From: Siminovitchia acidinfaciens
GTDB lineage: Bacteria > Bacillota > Bacilli > Bacillales > Bacillaceae_C
Assembly (NCBI RefSeq): GCF_003605385.1
Contig: NZ_QYTV02000003.1
Span: 372,001 to 436,000 of the forward strand
Length of the DNA: 64,000 bases
Direction of reading: 5' to 3'
The position numbers and the translations under genes are program-made. Within the stretch, counting starts at the first letter, position 1. Each line of letters opens with the position of its first letter. The notes under the pieces are model-generated. The model saw only the letters and a program-made list of their open reading frames with translations, had not been told where the DNA came from and searched no databases. Of the stretch, positions 46,524 through 57,215 are shown piece after piece.

Positions 46524-49205
46524 ATGATCTATCACCAAATGGATGAAAATGAGGCAGCTAAATCGCTTCATACAAATACAAAGACAGGTTTGTCCACTCA
46601 ATTGGCTGATGAAAGAAGAAAAAAGGTTGGCCGAAATGAACTGTCAGAAGGAGAAAAACAATCTGCCATCCTCCTTTTTTTTAGCCAATTTAAAGACTTC
46701 ATGGTGCTTGTGCTGTTAGCTGCAACGTTAATATCCGGACTGCTGGGTGAATATGTTGATGCAGTCGCCATAATGGTCATTGTTTTAATCAATGGCCTGC
46801 TGGGTTTTATCCAGGAAAGAAAAGCGGAAAAATCCCTTCAGGCATTGAAAAATTTATCTGCACCAAAGGTGGCTGTCCTTCGGGACGGACGCTGGTCGAA
46901 AATAGACTCAAAAGAGGCAGTGCCCGGAGACATTTTGAAGTTTTCAAGCGGAGACCGGATCGGGGCTGATCTTAGAATTATCGTTTTTAACAATCTCGAG
47001 ATCGAAGAATCAGCCTTAACTGGTGAATCAATTCCATCCCAAAAACATTCACATCCGATTTTAGATGATAACCCATCCCTTGGTGATTTAAATAACATGG
47101 CATTCATGGGGACGATGGTCACTCGTGGTAACGGAATTGGTATTGTCACAGCAACTGGAATGAACACGGCAATGGGAAAAATAGCCGGGATGATACAAAC
47201 GGCTGAAACGGTAATGACACCCTTGCAAAGAAGGCTCGATCAGCTCGGTAAAATATTAATAACGGTGGCCTTGCTTCTGACAGTCATGGTCGTTTTAGCG
47301 GGTATATTCCACGGGCATGATATTTATACGATGTTTTTGGCGGGGGTATCTCTTGCAGTGGCGGCCATTCCAGAAGGACTGCCGGCCATTGTGACAGTCG
47401 CTCTTTCACTTGGTGTCCAAAGAATGATTCGGAAAAATGCCATCGTCCGAAAGCTTCCGGCTGTTGAGACGCTTGGCTGCGCTTCGGTTATCTGTTCGGA
47501 CAAAACAGGGACAATGACTCAGAATAAAATGACCGTCACCCATTTATGGGGAGGTGGTAAAACGTGGACAGTCACCGGTTCCGGTTATGATTCGTCAGGA
47601 GATTTCTTTGACATGGAAAGGAAAGTGGAAGTTGAAAGAGAGAAGACATTACATCAGCTCCTTACATTTGGCACTCTATGCAATAATGCTGAAATAAAAT
47701 TATCCGGTGCGGATCTGATCGTTGAAGGGGACCCGACTGAAGGGGCCTTGTTAATTGCAGGCGCTAAGGCTGGGTTAGAAAAAGCATCCCTGCTTCAGCA
47801 ATTTACTATTGAAAAGGAATACCCGTTCGATTCTGCCAGAAAAATGATGAGCGTCATTGTAAAGAGCCCGTCAGGAGACCGGTTTGTTGTCACTAAGGGA
47901 GCGCCGGATGTTTTAGCATTAAAAAGCGATGCCATTCTCTGGGACGGGAAACAAAAAGTTTTTAGCGGTCAGACAGTGCAAGAGGTCAATGATGCAGTGA
48001 AGCAATTGGCATCTATGGCTCTCAGGACAATTGCCATTGCCTATAAGCCTATGAAAGGGAAAATCCCCGAGAAGGCAGAAGATGTGGAGTGTAACTTGAC
48101 ATTGATAGGTTTACAGGGAATGATCGATCCACCACGGGCTGAGGTGAAAGCAGCCGTCAAAGAGTGCAGGGGAGCTGGTATCAAGACAGTCATGATTACC
48201 GGCGACCATGTTGACACAGCTTGTGCGATAGCCAGGCAACTGGGGATTTTGTCAAAAAGCACTAAAGAATCCGAGGTAATGGATGGTCGCAGATTAAATG
48301 AGCTATCAGTCAAAGAACTGGAAGCTGTTGTAGAAGGTATATCTGTTTTTGCAAGAGTGTCGCCGGAACATAAATTAAAAATTGTTAATGCTTTGCAAAA
48401 CAGAGGTCACATCGTTGCCATGACAGGTGATGGGGTCAATGATGCACCTGCCATCAAGTCGGCGGATATAGGAATTGCCATGGGCATCACCGGCACAGAT
48501 GTGGCAAAGGAAGCATCTTCACTCATCCTTTTGGATGACAATTTTGCAACGATTAAAGCAGCAATTAAAGAAGGAAGAAACATTTATGAAAATATCCGAA
48601 AGTTCATCAGATATTTACTGGCATCCAATGTCGGGGAAATACTTGTCATGTTATTTGCCATGCTGATGTCCTTGCCGCTCCCCCTAGTTCCGATTCAAAT
48701 TCTTTGGGTCAACCTAGTAACCGACGGATTGCCGGCCATGGCCTTGGGACTTGATCAGCCGGAGGAGAATGTCATGCAAAGGAATCCGCGGCATCCAAAA
48801 GAAGGAGTGTTTGCCCGCGGTCTTGGCTGGAAGATCCTTTCCCGTGGATTCTTGATAGGACTTGTCACTTTGGTAGCTTTTGTCATCGTCTATCACCGAA
48901 ATCCTAACGATTTGCCATATGCGCAAACAGTTGCCTTCGCCACCCTTGTCATGGCCCAGCTCATCCATGTATTTGACTGTCGGAGTGAAATATCCATTTT
49001 TTCACGAAACCCTTTTGAGAACAAATATTTGGTCTGGGCGGTCATTTCTTCGGCATTATTGATGTTCGTCGTCATTTACGTTCCTGTGTTCCAACCAATC
49101 TTCCATACAGTGGCAATCGAACCGAGGGATTGGCTGTTGGTTCTTGGAATGAGTGCTGTACCGACTTTTTTGCTGGCCGGAACTTTTTTTTCAAGAAAAA
49201 GATAA
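46524..49205 (+). CDS. yloB: P2A-type calcium-transporting P-type ATPase
   Basis: 893 residues from ATG 46524, past GGGAAGGCGGG. N-terminal cation ATPase domain, ten membrane segments, actuator motif ALTGESIPSQ (normally TGES), ion-site helix PEGLPAIVTVALSLG, phosphorylation site SDKTGTMTQNKM, and hinge MTGDGVNDAPAIKSADIG. It resembles SERCA and B. subtilis YloB, which pumps calcium and is expressed in sporulation. It stands alone, bounded by repeats and a terminator. Confidence 0.93.
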   Translation: MIYHQMDENEAAKSLHTNTKTGLSTQLADERRKKVGRNELSEGEKQSAILLFFSQFKDFMVLVLLAATLISGLLGEYVDAVAIMVIVLINGLLGFIQERKAEKSLQALKNLSAPKVAVLRDGRWSKIDSKEAVPGDILKFSSGDRIGADLRIIVFNNLEIEESALTGESIPSQKHSHPILDDNPSLGDLNNMAFMGTMVTRGNGIGIVTATGMNTAMGKIAGMIQTAETVMTPLQRRLDQLGKILITVALLLTVMVVLAGIFHGHDIYTMFLAGVSLAVAAIPEGLPAIVTVALSLGVQRMIRKNAIVRKLPAVETLGCASVICSDKTGTMTQNKMTVTHLWGGGKTWTVTGSGYDSSGDFFDMERKVEVEREKTLHQLLTFGTLCNNAEIKLSGADLIVEGDPTEGALLIAGAKAGLEKASLLQQFTIEKEYPFDSARKMMSVIVKSPSGDRFVVTKGAPDVLALKSDAILWDGKQKVFSGQTVQEVNDAVKQLASMALRTIAIAYKPMKGKIPEKAEDVECNLTLIGLQGMIDPPRAEVKAAVKECRGAGIKTVMITGDHVDTACAIARQLGILSKSTKESEVMDGRRLNELSVKELEAVVEGISVFARVSPEHKLKIVNALQNRGHIVAMTGDGVNDAPAIKSADIGIAMGITGTDVAKEASSLILLDDNFATIKAAIKEGRNIYENIRKFIRYLLASNVGEILVMLFAMLMSLPLPLVPIQILWVNLVTDGLPAMALGLDQPEENVMQRNPRHPKEGVFARGLGWKILSRGFLIGLVTLVAFVIVYHRNPNDLPYAQTVAFATLVMAQLIHVFDCRSEISIFSRNPFENKYLVWAVISSALLMFVVIYVPVFQPIFHTVAIEPRDWLLVLGMSAVPTFLLAGTFFSRKR

Positions 49206-49225
49206 TCGTGTATGTTATAATCAAC

Positions 49226-49257
49226 AAGGTGATAGAGAAAATCTATTGCCTTTTTCT
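49226..49257 (+). terminator. Intrinsic terminator after yloB
   Basis: A 10-bp stem AAGGTGATAG/CTATTGCCTT with two G.T pairs and a 7-nt loop, then TTTCTTTA. 20 bp after the yloB stop. Confidence 0.75.
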
Positions 49258-49303
49258 TTATTACTTTAAAAATTAAAATTAGTTAGGAAAAGTACATGCT
49301 TTG

Positions 49304-49514
49304 GTCCAGCTTTGTCGGACAGGAGGTCCTGGTGCCGCGGAAGTGCAGTAAGTACTCCTGCAAGCGAAGCAACAGGAATTGGCAATTCGAGGCAGTCCAG
49401 CGCCTAGCCCAGCAAGGATTTACAGGAAACTATTGAACTCATCCGCTTGGCTGAAGAACTGCCTCCTTGGGATCGTCTTGTTTGCCTGCTGACCAAGGCG
49501 CTTGAGCTTTTCTA
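49304..49514 (+). repeat. Dispersed intergenic repeat, forward copy, ending at the yloC ribosome site
   Basis: Begins GTCCAGCTTTGTCGGACAGG. A second start-like string TCCAGCGCCTAGCCCAGC occurs at about 49397, and it ends GCGCTTGAGCTTTTCTAT. Its last part, GGATCGTCTTGTTTGCC then GCTGACCAAGGCGCTTG, is the reverse complement of the left end of 51674-52070. It stops only 4 nt before the GGGGTG of yloC. Confidence 0.65.
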
Positions 49515-49530
49515 TAACGGGGTGACTCAT

Positions 49531-50406
49531 ATGGTGATGAGCATGACCGGTTTTGGACGGAGTGTTAAACAGACACCAACATGCACGATTCAAGTTGAAA
49601 TTAAAACTGTAAACCATCGCTTCCGCGAATACCACATTAAAATGCCACAACAGCTTTCCCACGCAGAAATCACTCTCCGAAATCAGCTCAGCAAGCATTT
49701 CAGCAGAGGCCGTGTTGAATTGAATGTCCGATTGACAGGGAATATTTCTTCTCGCAGGGAATTGCATATTGACTGGGATTTGTTGGACAGTTATTATCAT
49801 TTTATAAAGGAAGCAAAAGGCAGGTATCAATTTTCCGGGGAAGCAATGTTATCAGACATACTTGGGTTAGATGAAGCCGTTCAGGTCGGCGAAACAGGTG
49901 ATGTAGACGATGATTTGATAACGTTGTTGCTGAGCGCGGCGGACGAGGCAGCCGGCCAAGTGCTGAAGATGCGGAAAACGGAGGGCAGTTCATTATCAAA
50001 TGAACTGGAATCATACATAAATTTGTTGGAAGACCTTGTTAGAAAAACAAAGGATCTTGCTCCCTTGGTACAAGAAACATATACGGAACGACTGCGAAGT
50101 AAATTAAAAGACATGATGCAGGAAAACATAGATGAAATCAGGCTGATGTCGGAAGCTGCCATTTTTGCCGATAAAGCTGATATAAGCGAAGAATTGACAA
50201 GACTTACAAGCCACATATTACAATTTAGGGAAGCTCTTCTGTCCAGTGGACAGATTGGAAGGAAAATGGATTTCATCATACAGGAAATGAATCGTGAAAT
50301 AAACACGATCGGTTCCAAAGCGAATGATTCAAACATTGCCATCATGGCGGTCGAGATGAAAGTATTGATTGAGAAGATGCGTGAACAAGTTCAGAATATC
50401 GAATAG
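49531..50406 (+). CDS. yloC: YicC family endoribonuclease-like protein YloC
   Basis: 291 residues from ATG 49531 (MVMSMTGFGRSV), 6 nt past GGGGTG; the ATG at 49447 lies in the upstream repeat. The family start SMTGFGR, NHRFREYHIKMP and the C-terminal QEMNREINTIGSKANDSNI are present. YicC proteins from E. coli and B. subtilis have been reported as RNases; the role here is inferred. It begins the yloC-remA-gmk-rpoZ run. Confidence 0.92.
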   Translation: MVMSMTGFGRSVKQTPTCTIQVEIKTVNHRFREYHIKMPQQLSHAEITLRNQLSKHFSRGRVELNVRLTGNISSRRELHIDWDLLDSYYHFIKEAKGRYQFSGEAMLSDILGLDEAVQVGETGDVDDDLITLLLSAADEAAGQVLKMRKTEGSSLSNELESYINLLEDLVRKTKDLAPLVQETYTERLRSKLKDMMQENIDEIRLMSEAAIFADKADISEELTRLTSHILQFREALLSSGQIGRKMDFIIQEMNREINTIGSKANDSNIAIMAVEMKVLIEKMREQVQNIE

Positions 50407-50457
50407 GATTACTGATTGAAAAAAGGCTTAATAGCCGAAGATGACTGGAGGAGCAGC

Positions 50458-50715
50458 ATGCCGATACAGCTCTTAAACATAGGATTTGGGAATATTGTTT
50501 CCGCAAACAGAATCATATCGATTGTCAGCCCTGAATCAGCCCCTATCAAAAGGATGATTCAGGATGCCAGGGAACGGGCCACGTTAATTGATGCCACTTA
50601 TGGAAGAAGGACGCGCGCTGTTATCATCATGGACAGCGAGCATGTGATTCTTTCAGCGGTACAGCCGGAAACGGTTGCCCACCGCTTAATATCGAATGGC
50701 CAAGAAGAAGGGTAG
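50458..50715 (+). CDS. remA: RemA (YlzA/DUF370), DNA-binding regulator of matrix and osmoprotection genes
   Basis: 85 residues from ATG 50458 ([18 protein letters not shown]) past GGAGGAG; a TTG at 50416 is rejected because it precedes that site. Conserved [17 protein letters not shown] and [16 protein letters not shown]. In B. subtilis RemA forms ring-like oligomers that wrap DNA and activate biofilm matrix operons. Position before gmk is conserved. Confidence 0.93.
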   Translation: MPIQLLNIGFGNIVSANRIISIVSPESAPIKRMIQDARERATLIDATYGRRTRAVIIMDSEHVILSAVQPETVAHRLISNGQEEG

Positions 50716-50724
50716 GATTACTGA

Positions 50725-51339
<615 letters not shown>

Positions 51340-51340
51340 T

Positions 51341-51577
51341 ATGTTATATCCTTCTATTGATAAATTGATGAATGTGATTGATTCCAAATATTCGCTTGTA
51401 TCAGTTGCAGCAAAAAGGGCGCGTCAGCTTCAGGACGAGAATAATCCGCATCTTGAAAAATACCAATCCTATAAGTTTGTTGGTAAAGCGCTAGAAGAGA
51501 TTTACAACGGTGTATTGACAATAAAAGAGTCCGATGATGATGAATCGGAAAATGGAGTAAAACAAGATCCAGCATAA
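51341..51577 (+). CDS. rpoZ: RNA polymerase omega subunit
   Basis: 78 residues. [20 protein letters not shown] and AAKRARQLQ match omega, with the second conserved block [11 protein letters not shown]. It helps assemble the beta' subunit. The site TTGGAGGTGAAG is in the end of gmk. A terminator follows. Confidence 0.94.
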   Translation: MLYPSIDKLMNVIDSKYSLVSVAAKRARQLQDENNPHLEKYQSYKFVGKALEEIYNGVLTIKESDDDESENGVKQDPA

Positions 51578-51591
51578 TTACCTATCATATT

Positions 51592-51622
51592 CAACCTGTC
51601 GACAAGATGGGTTGTTTTTTCT
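51592..51622 (+). terminator. Probable terminator after rpoZ
   Basis: Stem CAACC/GGTTG with a 13-nt intervening stretch, followed by TTTTTTCTTTT. The stem is short, the T run is good. Confidence 0.6.
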
Positions 51623-51673
51623 TTTATAAAGGCAGAAAATCATTCATAATGATAGAACAGAGAAGAACGCACG

Positions 51674-52070
51674 ATAAGAAAAGCGCAAGCGCCTTGGTCA
51701 GCGCTGGCAAACAAGACGATTCCCGAGAGGGAGTTCGTAAGGGAACAGGATAGCTACTTACGACAATCACATCATGTGAATCTTCTTTGAATTTGCATCG
51801 TGCTGCTTTGCGACGAGATGAACAAGACTTCTTCGAATGATCAATGGCCCACGAGCACATTCTTCCTGTATCAGCTTCCTTGTAGGCTTGATTGATGCGG
51901 GACTAGGCGCAGGACTGCACCAAAGCGCCACATCCTATGGGATTGCGGGTTCAAGACGCGACATCCTCGAAAAAGCTAACGCTTTTTCTTCATGCGATGT
52001 AACGCTGCCGAAGCTTTCCTTGTCCTGTCGCTCGCTTGTACTGGTACATCCAGTAGGTCGGTGCTGGACA
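51674..52070 (-). repeat. Dispersed intergenic repeat, reverse copy
   Basis: Left end GATAAGAAAAGCGCAAGCGC, right end GGTGCTGGACA, the reverse of the GTCCAGC start. It shares blocks with 5101-5262 (CCTCGAAAAAGC, CGCTGCCGAAG), 14010-14228 (AAGACGATTCCCGA) and 49304-49514. It fills most of the gap between rpoZ and coaBC. Confidence 0.7.
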
Positions 52071-52141
52071 TAGTACATCTTATATCAAAAATCTTAGTCT
52101 TTTTTTATATTTTCTTTATTAAGTAAAAGGGGATATTTGCT

Positions 52142-53347
52142 GTGGAGAAAAAGAATGTTTTATTGTGTGTCACAGGCGGCATAGCCGTCTACAAGGCAGC
52201 GGATTTGACGAGCAAATTAGTCCAGTCCGGATTTAACGTAAAAATTATCATGAGTGAATCAGCCATGAAATTTGTCACTTCGCTCACATTTCAGGCGTTA
52301 GCGAGAAATGAAGTCTATACAGACACTTTCAATGAAAATAACCCTGAGGTGATTGCCCATATTGATGTTGCAGATTGGGCAGATCTTATATTAGTAGCCC
52401 CCGCTACAGCCAATGTGATTGGAAAGCTGGCTAACGGCATTGCTGATGACATGATCACCACCACCCTTCTGGCAGCGAGGGCTCCAGTCTGGATTGCACC
52501 GGCAATGAATGTCCATATGTACGGGCACCCGATCGTCAAAAGGAATATTGAAACACTCGCACAGACAGGTTATCAATTCATCGAGCCGAGTGAAGGCTAT
52601 CTTGCCTGTGGCTATGTCGGAAAAGGCAGACTGGAGGAACCTGTAAAAATAGTCGAAATGGTGAAGAACCATTTCTTTGCACAGCGTTTATTTGATGGTA
52701 AGACTTTTTTAATCACAGCAGGCCCTACCAAGGAAAAAGTGGATCCTGTCCGTTATTTTACAAACCGCTCCAGTGGGAAAATGGGATATGCTCTTGCAGA
52801 ACAGGCGGCATTGATGGGGGCTGAAGTCATCCTAGTTTCGGGTACAGACTCACTGCCTGCTCCCAATGGTGTAAAAGTCGTCCATGTGGAAAGTGCGGCA
52901 GACATGTTCGATGCGGTGATGACTCATGCAAATGAAGCTGATGTGATCGTTAAAAGTGCTGCGGTAGCAGATTATCGCCCTAAACAGGTACATGCTTCAA
53001 AAATGAAGAAGCAGTCTGGGGATTTGGTCATTGAACTTGAGAGGACAAAGGATATTCTTTTTGAACTGGGCAAAAAGAAGGCAAATCAATTCCTCGTCGG
53101 GTTTGCAGCGGAAACGGACAATATGGAGGAGTATGCCAAAGGGAAGCTTGTGAAAAAAAATGCGGACATGATCGTGGCGAATAATGTTGCAGCAGAAGGA
53201 GCGGGTTTTGCAGGCGACACAAATATCGTCACAATTTTTCATAAGGACCATTCCAGCGTCCAACTCCCATTGTTGAGCAAACAGGAAACAGCCAGGAAGA
53301 TTTTACACGAAATATCGGAAAAGCTGGGGGGCGATCACCACTTATGA
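52142..53347 (+). CDS. coaBC: Bifunctional phosphopantothenoylcysteine decarboxylase / synthase CoaBC
   Basis: 401 residues from a GTG start past AAAAGGGG. The N-terminal flavoprotein decarboxylase (CoaC) has VTGGIAVYKAADL, the catalytic His in IAHIDVADWAD, PAMNVHMY and ACGYVGKGRL. The C-terminal synthetase (CoaB) has ITAGPTKEKVDPVRYFTNRS and KSAAVADYRP. It makes 4'-phosphopantetheine on the way to coenzyme A. The stop overlaps priA as ATGA. Confidence 0.95.
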   Translation: MEKKNVLLCVTGGIAVYKAADLTSKLVQSGFNVKIIMSESAMKFVTSLTFQALARNEVYTDTFNENNPEVIAHIDVADWADLILVAPATANVIGKLANGIADDMITTTLLAARAPVWIAPAMNVHMYGHPIVKRNIETLAQTGYQFIEPSEGYLACGYVGKGRLEEPVKIVEMVKNHFFAQRLFDGKTFLITAGPTKEKVDPVRYFTNRSSGKMGYALAEQAALMGAEVILVSGTDSLPAPNGVKVVHVESAADMFDAVMTHANEADVIVKSAAVADYRPKQVHASKMKKQSGDLVIELERTKDILFELGKKKANQFLVGFAAETDNMEEYAKGKLVKKNADMIVANNVAAEGAGFAGDTNIVTIFHKDHSSVQLPLLSKQETARKILHEISEKLGGDHHL

Positions 53348-55746
53348 CAATCGCACAAGTCATTGTTGATGTTCCGGCCCTGGGAACAGACAGAGTATTT
53401 GATTACGGTGTTCCGAAAAAATGGGAGGGTATTATCCGGCCGGGGATGCGTGTTGCCGTCCCGTTCGGTCCCAGATCCATACAGGGCTTTGTTGTGGATT
53501 TGAAAGAAGATACAGATGTAGAAAAGTTGAAAGACATCAAACAGCCGCTTGACCTTGCACCTGTCCTGAATGAAGAGCTTCTGAATCTTGGGCACTGGAT
53601 GGCATATGAGACTTTATCATTTAAAATATCTGTATTTCATGCAATGCTGCCTGTTGCTATGAAAGCGAAGTATGAGAAGATTATCCGCAGGACAGATAAT
53701 TCAGCCATACTACTAGATGACTTGTTTGAGGGAAAACAGAAGATTTCATGGAAGGAAGCTGAAAAACGGAACCTTCTTCCCGCACTTCATAAGCAGATTG
53801 AAAACGGAAATGCTGAAGTTATTTACTTTGTGAAAGACAGGGCCAGGAAAAAATTAAAAAAGGCTGTCAGAGTAAACGCAGGAATAGAGGAGTTGGAGGA
53901 GCTTCTTCAAACTTTGCCTGCCAATGCCGTCAATCAAATAAAACTTATACAATTCCTCTTGAATGTGAGTCCCGATACTATTGAAACGTCCATTTTGGTA
54001 AAAGAGGCCGAAGTTCCGACAGCCGCCATAAATGCATTGATAAAAAAGGGAGTCTTTTCGGAGCTCTTGATGGAGGAATATCGCGATCCGTATAAACATA
54101 GGGATTTTGAAAGAACAGAGCCGCTTGAACTAACGAATGACCAGAGAGAAGCGATGAATCCGATTTTACAATCAATCAATGACGACCGGCATGAAACATT
54201 TCTCTTGTATGGTGTCACAGGCAGCGGAAAAACAGAAGTTTATTTACAGGCGATTCAGGAGGTAATCGTACAGGGGAAAGAAGCGATAGTTCTTGTCCCT
54301 GAAATTGCCTTGACGCCGCAGATGGTTGAGCGTTTTAAAGGAAGATTTGGAAGTGATGTCGCCGTTTTGCACAGCAGGCTTTCCATCGGGGAACAGTATG
54401 ATGAATGGAGAAAGGTCCAAAGGAAGGAAGTTAAAGTGGTAGTAGGGGCACGTTCAGCAGTCTTTGCCCCCTTTGAGAATCTTGGAATTATAATTATTGA
54501 TGAAGAACATGAGTCTAGTTACAAGCAGGAAGAGACTCCGCGCTACCATGCTCGGGATGTAGCAATCAAAAGAGGAGAGAATCACCATTGTCCTGTGATT
54601 CTCGGCAGTGCTACCCCTTCGCTTGAGTCTTTTGCCAGAGCACAAAAAGGCGTATATCACTTGCTTTGCTTGTCAAAAAGAATGAATGACAGGGAACTTC
54701 CTCCTGTTTCAGTTGTTGATATGCGGGAGGAAATGAGAACTGGAAACCGGTCGATGTTTTCAACTGAACTTTTTGAAAAAATCAAAGACCGTCTTGATAA
54801 AGGAGAGCAGACCGTCCTGTTCTTGAACCGCCGCGGACATTCCACTTTTATCATGTGTAGAGATTGTGGTTATGTCATGCAATGTCCTCACTGTGATATC
54901 TCAATGACTTACCATCGATCAACAAATGAAATGAAATGCCACTACTGCGGCTTTCAAACCACTGTTCCAGTTGAATGTCCTGAGTGCAGCAGCAGCCATA
55001 TCAGATACTTTGGAATGGGGACCCAAAAAGTTGAGGAAGAATTGGTGAAGCTTATTCCGGAGGCAAGAGTCATTAGGATGGATGTTGATACAACAACGAG
55101 AAAAGGGGCCCATGAACGGATTCTTGATCATTTTCAATCAGGGAAAGCGGACATTCTGCTTGGGACACAAATGATTGCCAAAGGATTGGACTTTCCAAAT
55201 ATCACTCTAGTAGGAGTGCTCAGTGCTGATACGATGCTTCATTTACCGGATTTCCGGGCCGCCGAGAAAACATTTCAGCTTCTAACACAGGTCAGCGGCA
55301 GGGCTGGAAGGCATGAGTTGTCCGGGGAAGTGGTCGTTCAAACATATACCCCTGAACATTACAGCATCCAATTGGCAGCGTTGCAGGATTACCAACGCTT
55401 TTACAATCAAGAGATGACAATGAGAAAAATTGGCTCTTATCCGCCATATTATTATTTGGCCCTTGTAACTGTCACACATGATGATTTGCTGCAAGCAGTC
55501 ACCGTTACCGAAAAGATCTCCGCCTTTTTGCAACAGAACATCTCTAAGGAAGCGATATTATTGGGGCCTGTTGCATCTCCGATACCTAAAATCAATGATA
55601 GATATCGCTATCAATGTCTGATAAAATACAAGCGTGAACCAAACCTTCTTTCATCTTTGAGAAAGGTGTTGGAGCACTATAACAAACAAACTGCCCGTGA
55701 TGGGTTTTCCGTCACTATTGATATTAACCCTTATAACATGATGTAA
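53344..55746 (+). CDS. priA: Primosomal replication restart helicase PriA
   Basis: 800 residues. An N-terminal DNA-binding domain (DVPALGTDRVFDYGVP) is followed by superfamily 2 helicase motifs: GVTGSGKTEVYLQAI, IIIDEEHESSYKQ, GSATPSLES and a C-terminal lobe (LLGTQMIAKGLDFPN, QVSGRAGR). Eight cysteines between the lobes (CRDC, CPHC, CHYC, CPEC) bind two zinc ions. It reloads the replisome at stalled forks. Coupled to coaBC by a 4-base overlap. Confidence 0.95.
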   Translation: MTIAQVIVDVPALGTDRVFDYGVPKKWEGIIRPGMRVAVPFGPRSIQGFVVDLKEDTDVEKLKDIKQPLDLAPVLNEELLNLGHWMAYETLSFKISVFHAMLPVAMKAKYEKIIRRTDNSAILLDDLFEGKQKISWKEAEKRNLLPALHKQIENGNAEVIYFVKDRARKKLKKAVRVNAGIEELEELLQTLPANAVNQIKLIQFLLNVSPDTIETSILVKEAEVPTAAINALIKKGVFSELLMEEYRDPYKHRDFERTEPLELTNDQREAMNPILQSINDDRHETFLLYGVTGSGKTEVYLQAIQEVIVQGKEAIVLVPEIALTPQMVERFKGRFGSDVAVLHSRLSIGEQYDEWRKVQRKEVKVVVGARSAVFAPFENLGIIIIDEEHESSYKQEETPRYHARDVAIKRGENHHCPVILGSATPSLESFARAQKGVYHLLCLSKRMNDRELPPVSVVDMREEMRTGNRSMFSTELFEKIKDRLDKGEQTVLFLNRRGHSTFIMCRDCGYVMQCPHCDISMTYHRSTNEMKCHYCGFQTTVPVECPECSSSHIRYFGMGTQKVEEELVKLIPEARVIRMDVDTTTRKGAHERILDHFQSGKADILLGTQMIAKGLDFPNITLVGVLSADTMLHLPDFRAAEKTFQLLTQVSGRAGRHELSGEVVVQTYTPEHYSIQLAALQDYQRFYNQEMTMRKIGSYPPYYYLALVTVTHDDLLQAVTVTEKISAFLQQNISKEAILLGPVASPIPKINDRYRYQCLIKYKREPNLLSSLRKVLEHYNKQTARDGFSVTIDINPYNMM

Positions 55747-55770
55747 AGAAAATAGAAAGAAGGTACAACC

Positions 55771-56265
55771 TTGTCCATACTTCAGATTGTTCACCACCCA
55801 AATGAAATTCTTGAAACAAAGTGTAAGGAAGTAACAAGCTTCGATGAAAAGCTCCATCGGCTGTTGGACAATATGTATGACACGATGGTCGCTGAAGACG
55901 GTGTCGGGCTCGCGGCTCCGCAAGTAGGCATTTCCCGTCAAATTGCCATCGTTGATTTAGGGGAAGATGAAGATTCGGAGCTATTTGAATTGATCAACCC
56001 TCGAATTATCGATGAAAAAGGCAACCAGGTCGATTTGGAAGGGTGCTTAAGTTTTCCAGGGATTTATGGGAAGGTTCCTCGGGCACATGAAATTAAGGTC
56101 AAAGCCCAGGACCGGTACGGCAACGAATATTTCCTGCATGCAGAGGATTTTCTGGCCCGTGCTATCCAGCATGAAATCGATCATTTATACGGTGTGCTGT
56201 TTACATCTAAAGTGATTGAATATGTTAATGAATCTGATTTGAGAGATTGGAGTGAAGAACAATAA
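55771..56265 (+). CDS. def: Peptide deformylase
   Basis: 164 residues from a TTG start past AGAAAGAAGG. Motifs 1-3 are intact: [18 protein letters not shown] (metal Cys) and QHEIDHLYG (metal His pair and catalytic Glu). It removes the formyl group from nascent chains. It overlaps or abuts fmt, its functional counterpart. Confidence 0.95.
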   Translation: MSILQIVHHPNEILETKCKEVTSFDEKLHRLLDNMYDTMVAEDGVGLAAPQVGISRQIAIVDLGEDEDSELFELINPRIIDEKGNQVDLEGCLSFPGIYGKVPRAHEIKVKAQDRYGNEYFLHAEDFLARAIQHEIDHLYGVLFTSKVIEYVNESDLRDWSEEQ

Positions 56266-56279
56266 CCAAGGTAATATTC

Positions 56280-57215
56280 ATGGGCACGCCTGATTTTTCA
56301 GTGCCTGTTTTAAGAAGGCTTATTGAAGATGGATATGACGTTGCTGCTGTGGTTACACAGCCGGACAGGCCAGTGGGGAGAAAAAGGGTGTTGACACCGC
56401 CACCTGTTAAAATTGAAGCGGAAAAATTAGGTATTCCTGTCTTACAGCCTGAAAAGATTCGGGCGGCCGGCGAAGCAGAAAAAATACTTGCACTTGGCCC
56501 TGATTTAATTATTACAGCAGCCTATGGACAAATACTGCCGCGAGAAATTCTGGATTATCCCAAACTCGGATGTATCAACGTCCATGCATCCTTGCTTCCG
56601 GAATTGCGGGGTGGAGCGCCTATTCACTATGCAATTTTACAAGGTAAGAAGAAAACAGGTGTCACAATCATGCATATGGTGGAGAAATTGGACGCCGGCG
56701 ATATGATCAGTCAGGTCGAGGTTCCAATCGAAGAAGATGATGATGTCGGTTCCCTGCATGATAAATTAAGTATCGCCGGGTCGGATCTGCTGTCGATTAC
56801 ATTACCGAAAATAATCTCCGGCGAGGCTGATAGAATACCTCAAAATGACGAATTGGCCACATTTGCTGCTAATATTACTCGTGAACAGGAAAAAGTCGAC
56901 TGGAATAAAACCGGCCGGGAAATCTATGACCAGGTTCGCGGCTTACGGCCATGGCCTGTTGCTTATACAAAGCTTAACAACGAGGTTTTAAAGATCTGGA
57001 AAGCCGAAAAACAGGTGGCCGGACAAGCTGGGGTTCCCGGAACAATTATTAATGTGGAAAAAGATGGATTCACTGTTTCCACGGGGGATGGCACAGCCAT
57101 AAAAATTACCGAGCTTCAACCAGCCGGGAAGAAAAAAATGTCTTCCTCACAGTTTTTAATGGGAGCAGGATCTTTTATTGAACGAGGGTTGAAATTGGGC
57201 GGTCACGATGAGTAA
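56280..57215 (+). CDS. fmt: Methionyl-tRNA formyltransferase, 5' end unusual
   Basis: 311 residues from the first in-frame ATG ([18 protein letters not shown]). The codons before it (56265-56279) encode TKVIF, which aligns with TRIVF at the start of B. subtilis Fmt as recalled; the codon expected to be the start is ATA (56262-56264), and a stop in frame lies at 56253. Either ATA is used, or translation starts at 56280 with AAGG 8 nt upstream and the first beta strand is lost. The catalytic N-H-D set is present: [17 protein letters not shown] (Asn, His) and LDAGDM. It formylates initiator Met-tRNA. Confidence 0.9.
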   Translation: MGTPDFSVPVLRRLIEDGYDVAAVVTQPDRPVGRKRVLTPPPVKIEAEKLGIPVLQPEKIRAAGEAEKILALGPDLIITAAYGQILPREILDYPKLGCINVHASLLPELRGGAPIHYAILQGKKKTGVTIMHMVEKLDAGDMISQVEVPIEEDDDVGSLHDKLSIAGSDLLSITLPKIISGEADRIPQNDELATFAANITREQEKVDWNKTGREIYDQVRGLRPWPVAYTKLNNEVLKIWKAEKQVAGQAGVPGTIINVEKDGFTVSTGDGTAIKITELQPAGKKKMSSSQFLMGAGSFIERGLKLGGHDE

